Positions 16,517-28,492 are shown, numbered from the stretch's first letter. The stretch is DNA of 64,000 bases from Exiguobacterium marinum DSM 16307 (GCF_000620845.1 NZ_KK211189.1:194501-258500), one strand, 5' to 3'. Numbers and translations: made by a program. The notes: generated from the sequence alone by a model not told the origin.

Positions 16517-16547
16517 CGGCCAACTCGCTCGAGAGTTGGCCTTTTTC
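16517..16547 (+). terminator. terminator between the PTS gene and the EEP gene
   Basis: GGCCAACTC pairs with GAGTTGGCC, then TTTTTCT. It lies only 15 bases before the next start, so some read-through may supply the next gene. Confidence 0.75.
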
Positions 16548-16562
16548 TAAAGGAGGACTATC

Positions 16563-17354
16563 GTGAACATTTTAACGCTTAATTGTCATGCCTGGTTAGA
16601 AGACCGCCAACAAGAGAAAATTGATGCCATCATCGAACGCATTGCGAGCGAAGAGTACGATCTCATTGCGCTTCAAGAAGTCAATCAACATAAAGAGGCT
16701 CCAATCCTCTACGGGAACATCCGTGAGAACAATTTCGCACACGTCCTCGTCGAGCGCCTGAAAGAGTTAGACCTTCCCTATCACATGACATGGGACTTTG
16801 CTCATTACGGATATGACATTTATGAGGAAGGCGTCGCCATCTTGTCACGCACGCCGTTTCTATCGACCGATTCATTCTTCGTATCGAAGACGACGGACCC
16901 TGACAATTACAAGTCCCGCAAGATTGTCAAAGCCGTCATCGAAGGAGCAGATGCTCCGACGACCGTCTACTCGTGTCACCTCGGGTGGTGGCATGACGAA
17001 GAAGAACCGGTGAAGCATCAACTCGACGAACTGCTACGTCACGTCGAGCATGACGATCATGCGCTTCTACTCGGCGACTTCAACAACGATGCCTTCATTC
17101 GAGGCGAAGGATACGATTATTTGATGGAGAAAGGGCTCCAAGACTTGTTCCATCTCGCAACGGAACGCGAAGGCGATGCGACCGTCCAAGGGAAAATCGC
17201 TGGATGGGATGAAAACAAGAAATCGCTCCGCATCGACTTGATATTGACGAATGCACCGATTCACGTCTCTCGTCATGCCGTCGTCTTCGATGGCGAGAAC
17301 GGCCCCGTCGTCTCCGACCACGCCGGTGTCGAAGCGACCGTGTTTTGGCGCTGA
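16563..17354 (+). CDS. endonuclease/exonuclease/phosphatase family protein
   Basis: 263 residues of the EEP superfamily (Mg2+-dependent nuclease, sphingomyelinase or inositol-phosphate phosphatase fold). Motifs are LNCHAW at 5-10, LQEVNQH at 38-44, YSCHLGWW, LLGDFNND and the final VSDHAGV. No signal peptide, so a cytoplasmic substrate is expected. GTG 16563 follows AAAGGAGG. Its place directly after a PTS gene suggests a role linked to a sugar phosphate or lipid, but this is inference. Confidence 0.8.
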   Translation: MNILTLNCHAWLEDRQQEKIDAIIERIASEEYDLIALQEVNQHKEAPILYGNIRENNFAHVLVERLKELDLPYHMTWDFAHYGYDIYEEGVAILSRTPFLSTDSFFVSKTTDPDNYKSRKIVKAVIEGADAPTTVYSCHLGWWHDEEEPVKHQLDELLRHVEHDDHALLLGDFNNDAFIRGEGYDYLMEKGLQDLFHLATEREGDATVQGKIAGWDENKKSLRIDLILTNAPIHVSRHAVVFDGENGPVVSDHAGVEATVFWR

Positions 17355-17471
17355 TTCACCTTTTTCTTCCGACTTGGGAGAAAAGGGTTTTTCTTTTGGG
17401 GAAAATCTTGTAACGTGATAGAAGACTGATGTCTAACTACTAATGAATGAAATAGAAAGAAGTGTTTGAAC

Positions 17472-18650
17472 ATGAAGACGAGCTCGCTCAGTCGAAGCGA
17501 CTGGATCCTAGTCCTTTCCCTCTCCTTACTAACGTTCGTTCTCGGAACGAGTGAATTTGTCATCGTCGGGATTTTACCTGATATCGCAAGCGGTCTATCC
17601 ATTTCCATCGCGACGGCAGGAAGTCTCGTATCGGCATTCGCCATCAGCTTCGCCGTCGGCACACCCATCATGATGTCCTTGACGAGTCATCTCCCAAAAC
17701 GTAAATTGATGCTCGGTCTGACCATTCTGTTCACTATTCTGAACTTGTTGAGCAGCCTGGCCCCACTCTATGAATGGTTACTCGTCTTACGCATGTTGAC
17801 GGCCGTCGTCACAGGTGTCTTGATTTCGCTCGCCATGCTCGTCGCCAGTGAAAGCGTCCCTCCAGCAAAACGAGGTGTGGCTGTGTCCTTTATTTTCGGT
17901 GGCTTCACGATGGCTAACGTGTTCGGTGTTCCAATCGGGACGTTTATCGGACAGCAGGCAGGTTGGGAATCCACATTTTTATTAACGACTACACTCGGTG
18001 CAGTCGCCTGGATCGCCATTTATCGTGTCTTGCCGAACCAGTTGTCTCAAGAAAAAGCATCACTTCGTGAACAATTGACATTGCTGACGAATCCGCGCAT
18101 TTTGATTGCCTTCCTGATTCCGGCGTTCGGTTTCGGGGCAACGTATGTCGTGTATACGTATCTCGTGCCGATTTTAAAAGATGTACTCGGTGTACCGGTC
18201 GCTTGGGTCAGTCCGATTTTATTCGCATACGGATTCATTTCGATTTTCAGTAATATCGCTGCCGGAAAAATCGCTAGTCACAATCCAATCGGACGCCTAC
18301 GGTTCGTCTTTCTCGTCCAGGCGTTCGTCCTGGCCGCGCTATTTGTGACGACGTCGAATGTGACGCTCGGTCTTCTCAATATCGCACTCATGTCGTTCAT
18401 GGCAATTTTATTGACGACATCGACTCAGATTTATTTGATTGATTTGGCAGAGAAGTTCAATCCGAACGCCAAAGGTCTCGCCTCGTCACTCATGCCAGTG
18501 GCAAGTAACGTCGGAATTGGACTCGGTTCCGCTCTCGGTGGTGTCGTCTATGCGACGAGTCCGATCATGACGCTCGCGCTCGTCGGCGGATTGGTCGCCC
18601 TCGTCACAGCCGGGTTGACTGCAATCAGTTATTCGCTCGACCAACGCTAA
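17472..18650 (+). CDS. MFS transporter, DHA1 efflux family
   Basis: 392 residues with about twelve membrane segments. It opens with LSLLTFVLGTSEFVIVGILP, a pattern shared by AraJ/YdhP/PbuE-type drug, arabinose or purine exporters. ATG 17472 is used; the TTG at 17466 is an alternative and the binding site (AGAAAGAAGTG) is weak. Divergent or convergent partners do not help to name the substrate. Single gene with a strong terminator. Confidence 0.85.
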   Translation: MKTSSLSRSDWILVLSLSLLTFVLGTSEFVIVGILPDIASGLSISIATAGSLVSAFAISFAVGTPIMMSLTSHLPKRKLMLGLTILFTILNLLSSLAPLYEWLLVLRMLTAVVTGVLISLAMLVASESVPPAKRGVAVSFIFGGFTMANVFGVPIGTFIGQQAGWESTFLLTTTLGAVAWIAIYRVLPNQLSQEKASLREQLTLLTNPRILIAFLIPAFGFGATYVVYTYLVPILKDVLGVPVAWVSPILFAYGFISIFSNIAAGKIASHNPIGRLRFVFLVQAFVLAALFVTTSNVTLGLLNIALMSFMAILLTTSTQIYLIDLAEKFNPNAKGLASSLMPVASNVGIGLGSALGGVVYATSPIMTLALVGGLVALVTAGLTAISYSLDQR

Positions 18651-18685
18651 AACGTGCGCACCTCGATGCAGGTGCGCACGTTTTT
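18650..18685. terminator. bidirectional terminator
   Basis: AACGTGCGCACCT pairs with AGGTGCGCACGTT around a 6-base loop, then T run; serves both convergent genes. Confidence 0.85.
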
Positions 18686-19389
18686 CATAACCATTCGAGA
18701 ATTGCGGATAGGACTTCGTCCAATTGTTCTTTCGATGTGAGAGGACTTTCCTGATCCCCTTTTTGTGGACCATACATCCCGAAGTTCGCATGGTTCCCAG
18801 ATTCGATTTGTACGAATTGACTATCTTCAGGAAGGTCACTTCGACTCGCATCGATATCTTCCGGGACAGCCAGCCCATCCAATTCACCCGAGATCGATAA
18901 TACGCGTAAGTCACTGTCGACCATCGAGCTGATCGGATACGAGGCGAGGAAAATCACACCCTCCACCAATTCTTGATGTTCGAGCGCGTACCCCGATGCC
19001 GCTGAACCTCCAAGAGAGTGACCGGCCACGACCCAGCGTTCAATCTCCGGATGTGCCTCGATGATTGAATCGGCTGCGTCGATATCTAAAATGCCTAAGT
19101 TAAGACGAAGCGACGGAATGGCGACAAAGACACCCTCTTCTGCTAATCGTGTTCCATAATATGCATACGCCTCTTTCTCGACTTTTGCCCCTGGGTAGAG
19201 AATGACCCCGACCTCGCTCGCCGTGTCGCCGAACTCGAGACGGTTGTCAACCAAGGTCCCTTCTTCCGCATACTGCGTCGCTTCATCGGTCGGTCCATAC
19301 GTGAACTGTGTCCAAATGAAAAAGCCAGCGACCGCGATGACAAGCAGTCCCAAGACTACCAGTCCTGCCCATTTAAAGAATTTCTTCAT
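18685..19389 (-). CDS. membrane-anchored alpha/beta hydrolase
   Basis: 234 residues. The N-terminus MKKFFKWAGLVVLGLLVIAV is a signal anchor without a lipobox, so the enzyme probably faces outward. The fold resembles the abhydrolase_5 group: VILYPGAKVEKEAY holds the oxyanion region, GHSLGGSAASG (about 117-127) has the nucleophile serine, with GELDG and a later GNHANFG histidine completing the triad. Substrate unknown. GGAGGC precedes ATG 19389. Confidence 0.85.
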   Translation of the reverse strand: MKKFFKWAGLVVLGLLVIAVAGFFIWTQFTYGPTDEATQYAEEGTLVDNRLEFGDTASEVGVILYPGAKVEKEAYAYYGTRLAEEGVFVAIPSLRLNLGILDIDAADSIIEAHPEIERWVVAGHSLGGSAASGYALEHQELVEGVIFLASYPISSMVDSDLRVLSISGELDGLAVPEDIDASRSDLPEDSQFVQIESGNHANFGMYGPQKGDQESPLTSKEQLDEVLSAILEWL

Positions 19390-19403
19390 TATATAGCCTC
19401 CAT

Positions 19404-19432
19404 TTGCATCCACTTCATCATAACGTTACACT
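19404..19432 (+). promoter_or_regulatory. SigA promoter of the NCS2 permease gene
   Basis: TTGCAT, 17 bases, TACACT, about 31 bases before the start at 19463. Confidence 0.6.
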
Positions 19433-19462
19433 AATAAGAAAAAGCATGATCAGGGGGACACC

Positions 19463-20728
19463 ATGACCAGAAGTAATGTAACCACGACGATTCAGTGGTT
19501 TATTTTTATTTTAGCTACAAATATTGTACCACCACTCTCCATCGCCGCCTTGTTTGAACTGTCACCAGATGAGACGATGACCTTCATATCCCGCTCACTC
19601 TTCATCTTCGCACTCTTTAGCATCGTCCAGACGATGCTCGGGCATCGCCTCCCGATTCTCGAAGGGCCCGCCGGCATTTGGTGGGGTGTCTTCACCCTAT
19701 ACGCATCAATCGGTCCCGCCCTATACGGAAGTCAGCAAGAAACACTGCAGGCACTCGGTTTTATGTTGTTCTTGAGCGGGATCATCGGTGTATTGTTGAC
19801 CGTCACCGGTATCTTGAGACGCATGCTTTCCCTGTTTACACCGCAAGTGCTCGGCGTCTATATGATTTTGCTCGTCCTCCAATTATCAGGGGCTGTCATT
19901 AAAGGTGGCTTCGGGGTGACGGAAGACGGGATCAACATCGTCCAAGCCGTCGCGACGGCAGGGCTCGTCTTGTTCGCACTCACGCTCGAGCAAAGTCGCT
20001 TCAAGCAATATGGACTCGTCATGACACTATTCGTCGGATTCGGTTTGTTTCACTTACTCAACCTCGGGAATCCAATCGTTCGTTCGGAATCCTTCTTCCT
20101 CGTACCGGAATTGCTTCCGTTCGGAAATTGGGTGTGGGATTGGAACTTGTTGCCGACGGCTTTCGTCATCACCTTGCTTCTCATGACGAACGTACTCGCG
20201 AATATCAAGTTGATCGAGCGCATCGTCAGTTCTCGTGAAAAACGAGAAATCAAAGGGAACGTTCCCGCGTCGGGTGTCGCCAGTGGTGTCAGTCAAATCG
20301 TGGCCGGTCTCTTCGGTACACCGGGTCCTGTCGCTATTTCAGGGACGGCCGGATTCCTCTCTTCGACGGAGAGCGTCCAACGCGCCCCTCATCTGATTGC
20401 TCACGCCCTCATGATGGGGTTAGCACTCATCGGTCCATTCGTCTCGTTGATTGCGAGCATCCCGGCCGCTGTCGGCTATGCGATTGTGACTCCGCTCATC
20501 GCGACGATGATCATCATCGGAATCAATGAGGCAGCCTTTGAATTAAAACAATCAACGGCTTCTCTCACGGTCGGTCTCCCGCTCGTCATCGGCGCCGGAG
20601 CAATGCTTCTGCCACCAGGTTCGATGAATGATTTGCCACCGCTCCTTGCGACCGTCTTCTCTAACGGACTCGTCCTCGGAACGATCGTCGCCTTGACGAC
20701 AGCCATCTTAAGTAAAATCAAGGATTGA
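19463..20728 (+). CDS. NCS2-family purine/pyrimidine permease
   Basis: 421 residues, about twelve membrane segments, nucleobase:cation symporter 2 family (similar to Bacillus YwdJ). Conserved stretches include LEGPAGIWWGVF near 66-77 and FGTPGPVAISGTAGFLSS near 286-303, where the NCS2 motif usually lies. It imports a nucleobase such as uracil or xanthine; the actual base is not determined. AGGGGG lies before ATG 19463. No riboswitch is seen before it. Confidence 0.85.
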   Translation: MTRSNVTTTIQWFIFILATNIVPPLSIAALFELSPDETMTFISRSLFIFALFSIVQTMLGHRLPILEGPAGIWWGVFTLYASIGPALYGSQQETLQALGFMLFLSGIIGVLLTVTGILRRMLSLFTPQVLGVYMILLVLQLSGAVIKGGFGVTEDGINIVQAVATAGLVLFALTLEQSRFKQYGLVMTLFVGFGLFHLLNLGNPIVRSESFFLVPELLPFGNWVWDWNLLPTAFVITLLLMTNVLANIKLIERIVSSREKREIKGNVPASGVASGVSQIVAGLFGTPGPVAISGTAGFLSSTESVQRAPHLIAHALMMGLALIGPFVSLIASIPAAVGYAIVTPLIATMIIIGINEAAFELKQSTASLTVGLPLVIGAGAMLLPPGSMNDLPPLLATVFSNGLVLGTIVALTTAILSKIKD

Positions 20729-20729
20729 A

Positions 20730-20760
20730 AAAAGAACTGGCCATAAAGGTCAGTTCTTTT
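20730..20760. terminator. bidirectional terminator
   Basis: AAAAGAACTG pairs with CAGTTCTTTT; lies at both convergent 3' ends. Confidence 0.8.
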
Positions 20761-21142
20761 CACGTACATGCATATGGTAACGGGCATCGTGCGGTAACAC
20801 GGAACCTTCTTCTTGTTCAAAATGCGCACGGTCTTTCAAATAACGAACTGCTGACGAGGTGTCACGATATAGGGCGCGCTGTAACGCCTGTTTCGCCGTC
20901 ACAGCCGTGCCATCATCATTTTTCAATTCAAGCCCCATCAGTTTATAGCCGATTGTTTGTCCTCCTCGACTCATTTGGCAAGCTTCCATCACATACGTTA
21001 ATAGCGTCGGTGTCACGACCGCATGTACGAACTCGCTCTTCACTTTCTTTCGAACAAGTTGTTCTACGCCATAACTGACGAACCCTGCGATGACACTGTC
21101 AATCAAGACCGCTTTCGTTCGTTTCTTCGTCAATGGATTCAT
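20750..21142 (-). CDS. RDD family protein
   Basis: 130 residues. The N-terminal KRTKAVLIDSVIAGF has the Arg-Asp pattern of the RDD domain and GGQTIGYKLMGLELK is its second conserved part. Two short hydrophobic stretches only, so it is a small membrane-associated member. Some RDD proteins move sodium or protons, but this one is too short to assign. Its start overlaps the stop of the upstream 21139-21786 gene by four bases (ATGA), implying cotranscription. Confidence 0.75.
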   Translation of the reverse strand: MNPLTKKRTKAVLIDSVIAGFVSYGVEQLVRKKVKSEFVHAVVTPTLLTYVMEACQMSRGGQTIGYKLMGLELKNDDGTAVTAKQALQRALYRDTSSAVRYLKDRAHFEQEEGSVLPHDARYHMHVREKN

Positions 21143-21786
21143 CGGCTCATCCTCTGCATCATCCCCGACGTCAACACTTCGATTCCTTCACCTTCTTCAG
21201 ACGCCATGATCAAGGCACGTGCAACGTGCAGCGCTTGAATCGGTGCGACTTCCGGTGTCTTCTCAAGCAAAAGTGACTGGAACGGTCGACTGATGACCTC
21301 GGCCGCTTTCTCCCCAAGTCGGAAAGAATCACGCTCTCCGAGTAATAGAGAAGGACGTGCGATAATCAAATGACGGAAGTTGAAGACGCGTAACGCGTTC
21401 TCGAGTTCCCCTTTCACACGGTTGTAAAAGAAAGATGAACGCAACGATGCACCTTGTGCCGATACAACTGCATAGCGCGTCGCACCATGTGCCTTGGCGA
21501 CACGAGCGACTTCAAGTGGTAATTCTAAATCGACTTGTTTGAACGCTTCCTGCGAGCCGGCTACCGCAATCGTCGTGCCGAGTGCACAGTACACGTCGTC
21601 GATCTGTGGAAGCGCCGCATCCATCTCCTCGAATCCGATGACCTCATGTAGCTTCGGATGACTCCAACGCTTTGAGCGTCGGACGACAATCCAGACCGCA
21701 TCATAACGGTCACTTTCTAACAACTGTTCAACCAATTCGCGGCCAATCAAGCCGGTCGCGCCTACGACAAGTGCAGTTTTCCCCAT
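21139..21786 (-). CDS. NAD(P)-binding protein, HTATIP2/TIP30-like
   Basis: 215 residues with the Rossmann motif GATGLIGRELVEQLL at the start, VYCALGTTIAVAGS, and YAVVSAQGASLRSSFFYNRVKG in the usual Tyr/Lys region. It is an atypical short-chain dehydrogenase or NmrA-like protein of unknown substrate. The two-gene unit with the RDD protein lies downstream of xpt-pbuX without a clear terminator, so it could receive purine-regulated read-through. Confidence 0.8.
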   Translation of the reverse strand: MGKTALVVGATGLIGRELVEQLLESDRYDAVWIVVRRSKRWSHPKLHEVIGFEEMDAALPQIDDVYCALGTTIAVAGSQEAFKQVDLELPLEVARVAKAHGATRYAVVSAQGASLRSSFFYNRVKGELENALRVFNFRHLIIARPSLLLGERDSFRLGEKAAEVISRPFQSLLLEKTPEVAPIQALHVARALIMASEEGEGIEVLTSGMMQRMSR

Positions 21787-21820
21787 CTATGACTCCTCCT
21801 AGACTACTATTTCCTTCAGT

Positions 21821-23874
<2,054 letters not shown>

Positions 23875-23892
23875 TTATTTAAGATAGACCTT

Positions 23893-23920
23893 ATTGTAGA
23901 CGAGCTGACGAGAAATGCAA
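23893..23920 (-). promoter_or_regulatory. SigA promoter of xpt-pbuX
   Basis: On the minus strand TTGCAT, 16 bases, TACAAT, about 28 bases before the aptamer. Confidence 0.65.
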
Positions 23921-24008
23921 TAGGTTGGAATCAAACGGTGAAATGTTCGATTTTTCTGAAACTGCTGTATACTGTATATATTGGATATGAGAGAGGAGCC
24001 CTGCCCGT

Positions 24009-24617
24009 ATGAAGTTATTCGTATTAGGCGCAACCGGTCGGACCGGACATCAATTCATCGATCAAGCCATCGAGCACGGTCATGATGTCACCGCATTCGT
24101 TCGTGAACAGAAAAAGCTGATTCGGACGCCACAACTTGAAATCATCGAAGGCGACTTATATGACATCGATTCGTTAACGGAAGCGATGCACGGTCACGAC
24201 GCAGTCGTCAGTTGTCTCGGAACGGATTTGAGCGACCCGGACTTTTTAGCGAGTGTCACGGACAAGCTCGTCCCAGCGATGAAGACGAATGGCATCTCAC
24301 GCGTCGTCTATTTGGCCTCAGCCGGTATCGACAATGAGATCCCGGGACTTGCAGGGAAAGCCATTACGTTCATGCTTCGGAAACCGCTTCGTGATCATCG
24401 GGGGGCCGTGGACTTATGGCGCAATTCGTCATTCGATTATACGATCGTGCGACCGATGCAATTGACGGACGGTCCTCGCACCTCGACTTATCGTACGGCA
24501 ATTGACGAGGTACCGGAGAACGGAAAGCACATCTCACGGGCAGATGTCGCCCAGTTTATGCTTCACGCCATCGAAGAGGAAGAGCACGTACGAGAGTCGG
24601 TCGGACTGGCGTACTAA
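24009..24617 (+). CDS. NAD(P)H-binding protein (YwnB-like)
   Basis: 202 residues, atypical SDR/NmrA-like, similar to Bacillus YwnB. The cofactor motif GATGRTGHQFIDQA is at 7-20; VVSCLGTDLSD and VVYLASAGIDNE follow. Active-site Tyr-Lys is not obvious. AGAGAGGAGC precedes ATG 24009. Single gene, function unknown. Confidence 0.8.
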   Translation: MKLFVLGATGRTGHQFIDQAIEHGHDVTAFVREQKKLIRTPQLEIIEGDLYDIDSLTEAMHGHDAVVSCLGTDLSDPDFLASVTDKLVPAMKTNGISRVVYLASAGIDNEIPGLAGKAITFMLRKPLRDHRGAVDLWRNSSFDYTIVRPMQLTDGPRTSTYRTAIDEVPENGKHISRADVAQFMLHAIEEEEHVRESVGLAY

Positions 24618-24677
24618 TTTGGTTCGATTCATGCTACAATATCGGGTAGTTTACTTTGAAAGGAACGAAAACGAATT

Positions 24678-26231
24678 ATGAGTATATTAACGGTACAAAA
24701 CTTGAGCCACGGCTTTGGTGACCGCGCTATTTTGAACGATGTCTCTTTCCGCCTCTTAAAAGGAGAGCATATCGGTCTCGTCGGAGCGAACGGTGAAGGA
24801 AAATCGACGTTCATGAACATCATCACACGCAAACTGCAACCGGATGAAGGAAAAATCGAATGGGCGAAAAACGTCCGTGTCGGTTATCTCGACCAACACG
24901 CGGTACTCGAGCGCGGGATGACGATTCGTGACGTCTTGAAAGGTGCTTTCCAATACTTGATCGACATGGAGACGCGCATCGGCGAACTCTACATGGAGAT
25001 GGGAGATGCTACACCTGAACAGATGGAAGACATGCTCGCGGAGGTCGGCGAACTTCAAGAAACGCTCGACTCAAACGACTTTTATATCATCGATGCGAAA
25101 GTAGAAGAAGTCGCACGCGGTCTTGGAATTTTAGACGTCGGTCTCGACCGTGACGTCACGGACTTGTCAGGCGGACAGCGTACGAAAGTATTGCTCGCGA
25201 AATTGCTTCTTGAGAAGCCAGATATCTTGCTCCTCGATGAGCCGACCAACTATTTGGATGAAGTCCATATCGAATGGTTGAAGCGTTATCTCCAAAACTA
25301 TGACAATGCCTTCATCTTGATCTCGCACGATATCCCGTTCTTAAATAGCGTCATCAACTTGGTGTACCATATGGAAAACCAAGAGTTGAACCGCTATGTC
25401 GGGGATTATGACAAGTTCATGGAAGTGTACGAAATGAAACGTTCGCAACTTGAAGCCGCCTACAAGCGTCAACAAGCCGAAATTGCCGATTTGAAAGACT
25501 TCGTCGCACGAAACAAAGCGCGTGTGTCGACGCGAAACATGGCGATGTCACGTCAGAAGAAGCTCGACAAGATGGATGTCATCGAATTGAGCGCAGATCG
25601 TCCGAAACCCGAGTTTCGTTTCTTGCAGGCCCGTACGTCAGGACGCCTCATCTTTGATGCGAAAGGTCTCGTCATCGGTTATGATGAGCCGCTCTCACGT
25701 CCGCTCGACCTTCAGATGGAGCGTGGTCAAAAGATCGCCCTCGTCGGTGCAAACGGGATCGGGAAGACGACCCTCTTGAAGAGCTTACTCGGCTTAATCA
25801 ACCCGCTTGAAGGGACAGTCGAACGCGGCGAGTTTCTTGAAATGGGTTACTTCGAACAGGAAGCAGCAACGAGCAACAACACGTGTATCGAAGAAATTTG
25901 GAGCGAGTTCCCGTCACTCAATCAACAGCAAGTGCGCGCGATGCTCGCGAAATGCGGTCTCATGACGAAGCACATTGAAAGTAAGATCTCGGTCCTCAGT
26001 GGTGGGGAAAAGGCGAAAGTTCGTCTTTGTAAACTCCTTAATAACGAGACAAACCTTCTCTTGCTCGATGAGCCGACGAACCACTTGGACGTCGACGCGA
26101 AGGAAGAGTTGAAGCGTGCGTTGAAAGAGTACAAAGGAAGCGTCCTCCTCATCAGTCACGAACCAGAATTCTATGAGGATATCGTCACAGACGTCTGGAA
26201 CTGTGAATCGTGGACGACGAAAGTATTCTAA
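24678..26231 (+). CDS. ABC-F family ATPase (YkpA/YbiT-like)
   Basis: 517 residues with two ABC domains and no membrane segments. Walker A motifs are GANGEGKST (about 36) and GANGIGKTT (about 355); signatures are LSGGQRTKVLL and LSGGEKAKVRL; Walker B are LLLLDEPTNYLD and LLLLDEPTNHLD. The linker (about 245-300) is charged and helical. ABC-F proteins act on the ribosome; this one resembles the housekeeping YkpA/YbiT group rather than resistance factors such as VmlR, from overall pattern. Confidence 0.85.
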   Translation: MSILTVQNLSHGFGDRAILNDVSFRLLKGEHIGLVGANGEGKSTFMNIITRKLQPDEGKIEWAKNVRVGYLDQHAVLERGMTIRDVLKGAFQYLIDMETRIGELYMEMGDATPEQMEDMLAEVGELQETLDSNDFYIIDAKVEEVARGLGILDVGLDRDVTDLSGGQRTKVLLAKLLLEKPDILLLDEPTNYLDEVHIEWLKRYLQNYDNAFILISHDIPFLNSVINLVYHMENQELNRYVGDYDKFMEVYEMKRSQLEAAYKRQQAEIADLKDFVARNKARVSTRNMAMSRQKKLDKMDVIELSADRPKPEFRFLQARTSGRLIFDAKGLVIGYDEPLSRPLDLQMERGQKIALVGANGIGKTTLLKSLLGLINPLEGTVERGEFLEMGYFEQEAATSNNTCIEEIWSEFPSLNQQQVRAMLAKCGLMTKHIESKISVLSGGEKAKVRLCKLLNNETNLLLLDEPTNHLDVDAKEELKRALKEYKGSVLLISHEPEFYEDIVTDVWNCESWTTKVF

Positions 26232-26251
26232 TTCAGTAAAGGACGTGTCGT

Positions 26252-27376
26252 ATGGCTGGCCCAATTCAAACGAATGAACGGATTATCTTGTATGACATTA
26301 TCCGAGGGTTTGCCCTCTGCGGCATTTTCCTCGTCAATATTCCTACCATGCTCGGGAGCGACTGGATGTTCGGTCGCCCCGACTATGCGGGAAGCGACTT
26401 GTTCGTCCGCACCCTCTTTGACTTGTTCGTGCAGACGAAATTTTATACGATCTTCTCCCTCCTATTTGGGATCGGCTTTTCGATTTTCCTCGAGCGCTCT
26501 TACGCCCGGGGCGATTCGGTCAGTCGTTACATACGCCGAATCTTGATTCTTTTCTTGTTCGGTCTCGCGCACTTGGCGATTTGGTCGGGTGACATCCTTC
26601 ATACGTATGCGATGTGGGGCTTATTGCTTCCTCTTTTTTACGGATTGAGTAACCGTGCCATTCTGACGTGGGCATGGGGACTGTTGACTGTAAATTTCTT
26701 ACTATTCAACGTTGCCCCTATCTATGTAGAGTGGGCTTTTGGATACATGTATTTAGGAGAGTCGTTCCCGACGGTCTTTAATTCAGGCTTCGGTCCTTGG
26801 CTAGACTATCGATTCGACAACGAGATTTTTACTATGATTCAAAATTCACTTTTTGTCGGAATCGAGATTCTCGGTCTGTTCTTACTCGGTCTCTTCATCG
26901 GACGGGAACGAAAGCTTCTGACTTGGAGTATCCAAGGGTTGACCCGGACTGCTGCCATCTGCGCAATTGCAGCCATACCATTCTGGGGAATCATCATCTG
27001 GCATCATTACGGTGATGGCGCCTCTTATATGTCAACGAACTCAGCAGCCGTATGGATTTCCGGGAAGCTACTCGCCACGACATATGTCTGCCTGTTCACG
27101 GTCGCCGTTCGAAAAGGTCGCACGTTCGCACCGCTCCAAGCGCTCGGTCGGATGGCACTCACGAACTATTTGACACATACGTTAATCATTGTCTTGCCGG
27201 TGATTGCGCTCGGGGCGTACGGGGCGCTTTCTTTAACCGAAGGCTTTTTCCTCAGCATCGCTATTTTGATTGCCCAATCGTTCTTCTCGATGTGGTGGCT
27301 AAAAGGTCACCGTTACGGACCATTTGAGAAGCTGTGGCGTTTAGGGACGTATGGGAGACAAACAAAATCATCTTAA
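26252..27376 (+). CDS. DUF418 family membrane protein
   Basis: 374 residues with about ten membrane segments. The start ERIILYDIIRGFALCGIFLV and the later GRMALTNYLTHTLI are hallmarks of the DUF418/YeiB family. Function is not established; members may transport or modify envelope components. It begins 20 bases after the ABC-F gene and is probably cotranscribed with it. Confidence 0.85.
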   Translation: MAGPIQTNERIILYDIIRGFALCGIFLVNIPTMLGSDWMFGRPDYAGSDLFVRTLFDLFVQTKFYTIFSLLFGIGFSIFLERSYARGDSVSRYIRRILILFLFGLAHLAIWSGDILHTYAMWGLLLPLFYGLSNRAILTWAWGLLTVNFLLFNVAPIYVEWAFGYMYLGESFPTVFNSGFGPWLDYRFDNEIFTMIQNSLFVGIEILGLFLLGLFIGRERKLLTWSIQGLTRTAAICAIAAIPFWGIIIWHHYGDGASYMSTNSAAVWISGKLLATTYVCLFTVAVRKGRTFAPLQALGRMALTNYLTHTLIIVLPVIALGAYGALSLTEGFFLSIAILIAQSFFSMWWLKGHRYGPFEKLWRLGTYGRQTKSS

Positions 27377-27405
27377 GATCGGACTTTATTGTCCGGTCTT
27401 TTTTT
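27375..27405 (+). terminator. terminator after the DUF418 gene
   Basis: AGATCGGAC pairs with GTCCGGTCT, then seven T. Confidence 0.8.
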
Positions 27406-27409
27406 AAAA

Positions 27410-27441
27410 CAAAAACTGCAAACGTATGAACGTCTGCAGTT
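27410..27441 (-). terminator. terminator of ppaC
   Basis: AACTGCAAACGT pairs with ACGTCTGCAGTT; five T follow on the minus strand. Confidence 0.8.
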
Positions 27442-27467
27442 CCGCTCGAGGCCACGGCTTCGAGTTT

Positions 27468-28397
27468 TTATTTTGTTGCCGCTTCAGTTAAAACGGGTAC
27501 GATTTGCTTCTTACGCGAGACGACCCCTGGAAGTGTCGCCAATCCGCTTTGAAGCGTCACGTTGAACGCTTGTTCGAAGAGTTCTGGTTTTGGTCCGACG
27601 ACGATGGCTTCCGAATCGTTCGTCAAAATGTTCGTGATGGCGAATACGAACAAGTCTAGGTTTTTCGCTGCAACCGTGTTGGCGATGGCCGCTTCGACTT
27701 CTTCTTTACGGTTCAAGACATCATTCGCATCGACCGTGTTCACTTGCGCGATCTCAACGCGATAGTCACCCATCGCGAATTCTTTCGCATCGAGTGAGAT
27801 GAGTTCTTCAATCGTTTTTTGGCTAAGGTCCGCACCGGCTTTGAGCATCTCAAGTCCGTATGCTTCCGCATCGACGCCAGCGATGTCTGCAAGTTCTTTC
27901 GCTGCTTTGATGTCTTCATCCGTACATGTCGGCGATTTGAAGAGAAGCGAATCCGAGATGATGGCTGAAAGCATCAAACCGGCCATGTCCGCTGCAATGT
28001 CGATGCCATGCTCTTTATACAACTTCAACAAAATCGTCGCTGTACATCCGACTGGCTCCGCACGATAGTAGAGCGGGTCTGCCGTTTGGAAGTTCGCGAT
28101 GCGGTGGTGGTCGATGACTTCAAGGATTCGCACGTCTTCAATGCCGTCCGCACTTTGCTGGAACTCGTTGTGGTCGACTAAGATGACTTCTTCCGCCTCA
28201 CCTTTCACGCCTTCGATCAAGCGTGGTGCTTTTACGCGGAAGTGATCGAGTGCATATTGTGTTTCCCCGTTCACTTCACCGAGACGGACTGCCTCTGCGT
28301 CCATCCCTAATTTCTTCTTCAACTCGGCATAGGCGAGCGCTGACGTGATCGTATCGGTATCTGGATTTTTATGTCCGAAGACTAGTACTGTACTCAT
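27468..28397 (-). CDS. ppaC: manganese-dependent inorganic pyrophosphatase
   Basis: 309 residues, family II (DHH) pyrophosphatase; hydrolyses PPi to phosphate in the cytoplasm. Metal motifs GHKNPDTD (8-15), VDHNE (74-78) and IDHHR (about 95-99), plus the C-terminal substrate motif SRKKQ, are intact. No CBS domains, so it is the short unregulated type. GGAGAATGAG precedes ATG 28397. Single gene. Confidence 0.94.
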   Translation of the reverse strand: MSTVLVFGHKNPDTDTITSALAYAELKKKLGMDAEAVRLGEVNGETQYALDHFRVKAPRLIEGVKGEAEEVILVDHNEFQQSADGIEDVRILEVIDHHRIANFQTADPLYYRAEPVGCTATILLKLYKEHGIDIAADMAGLMLSAIISDSLLFKSPTCTDEDIKAAKELADIAGVDAEAYGLEMLKAGADLSQKTIEELISLDAKEFAMGDYRVEIAQVNTVDANDVLNRKEEVEAAIANTVAAKNLDLFVFAITNILTNDSEAIVVGPKPELFEQAFNVTLQSGLATLPGVVSRKKQIVPVLTEAATK

Positions 28398-28470
28398 ATC
28401 TCATTCTCCTCACTAAATAGTTTTCCCTTATCCATTATAACGTCCACGACATTTCTTTCAATTCCCAAAC

Positions 28471-28492
28471 AAAAAGAGCCGTGTCGGCTCTT
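28471..28492 (-). terminator. terminator of the 44-aa acidic protein gene
   Basis: AAGAGCC pairs with GGCTCTT; five T follow on the minus strand. The stop codon overlaps the stem. Confidence 0.75.
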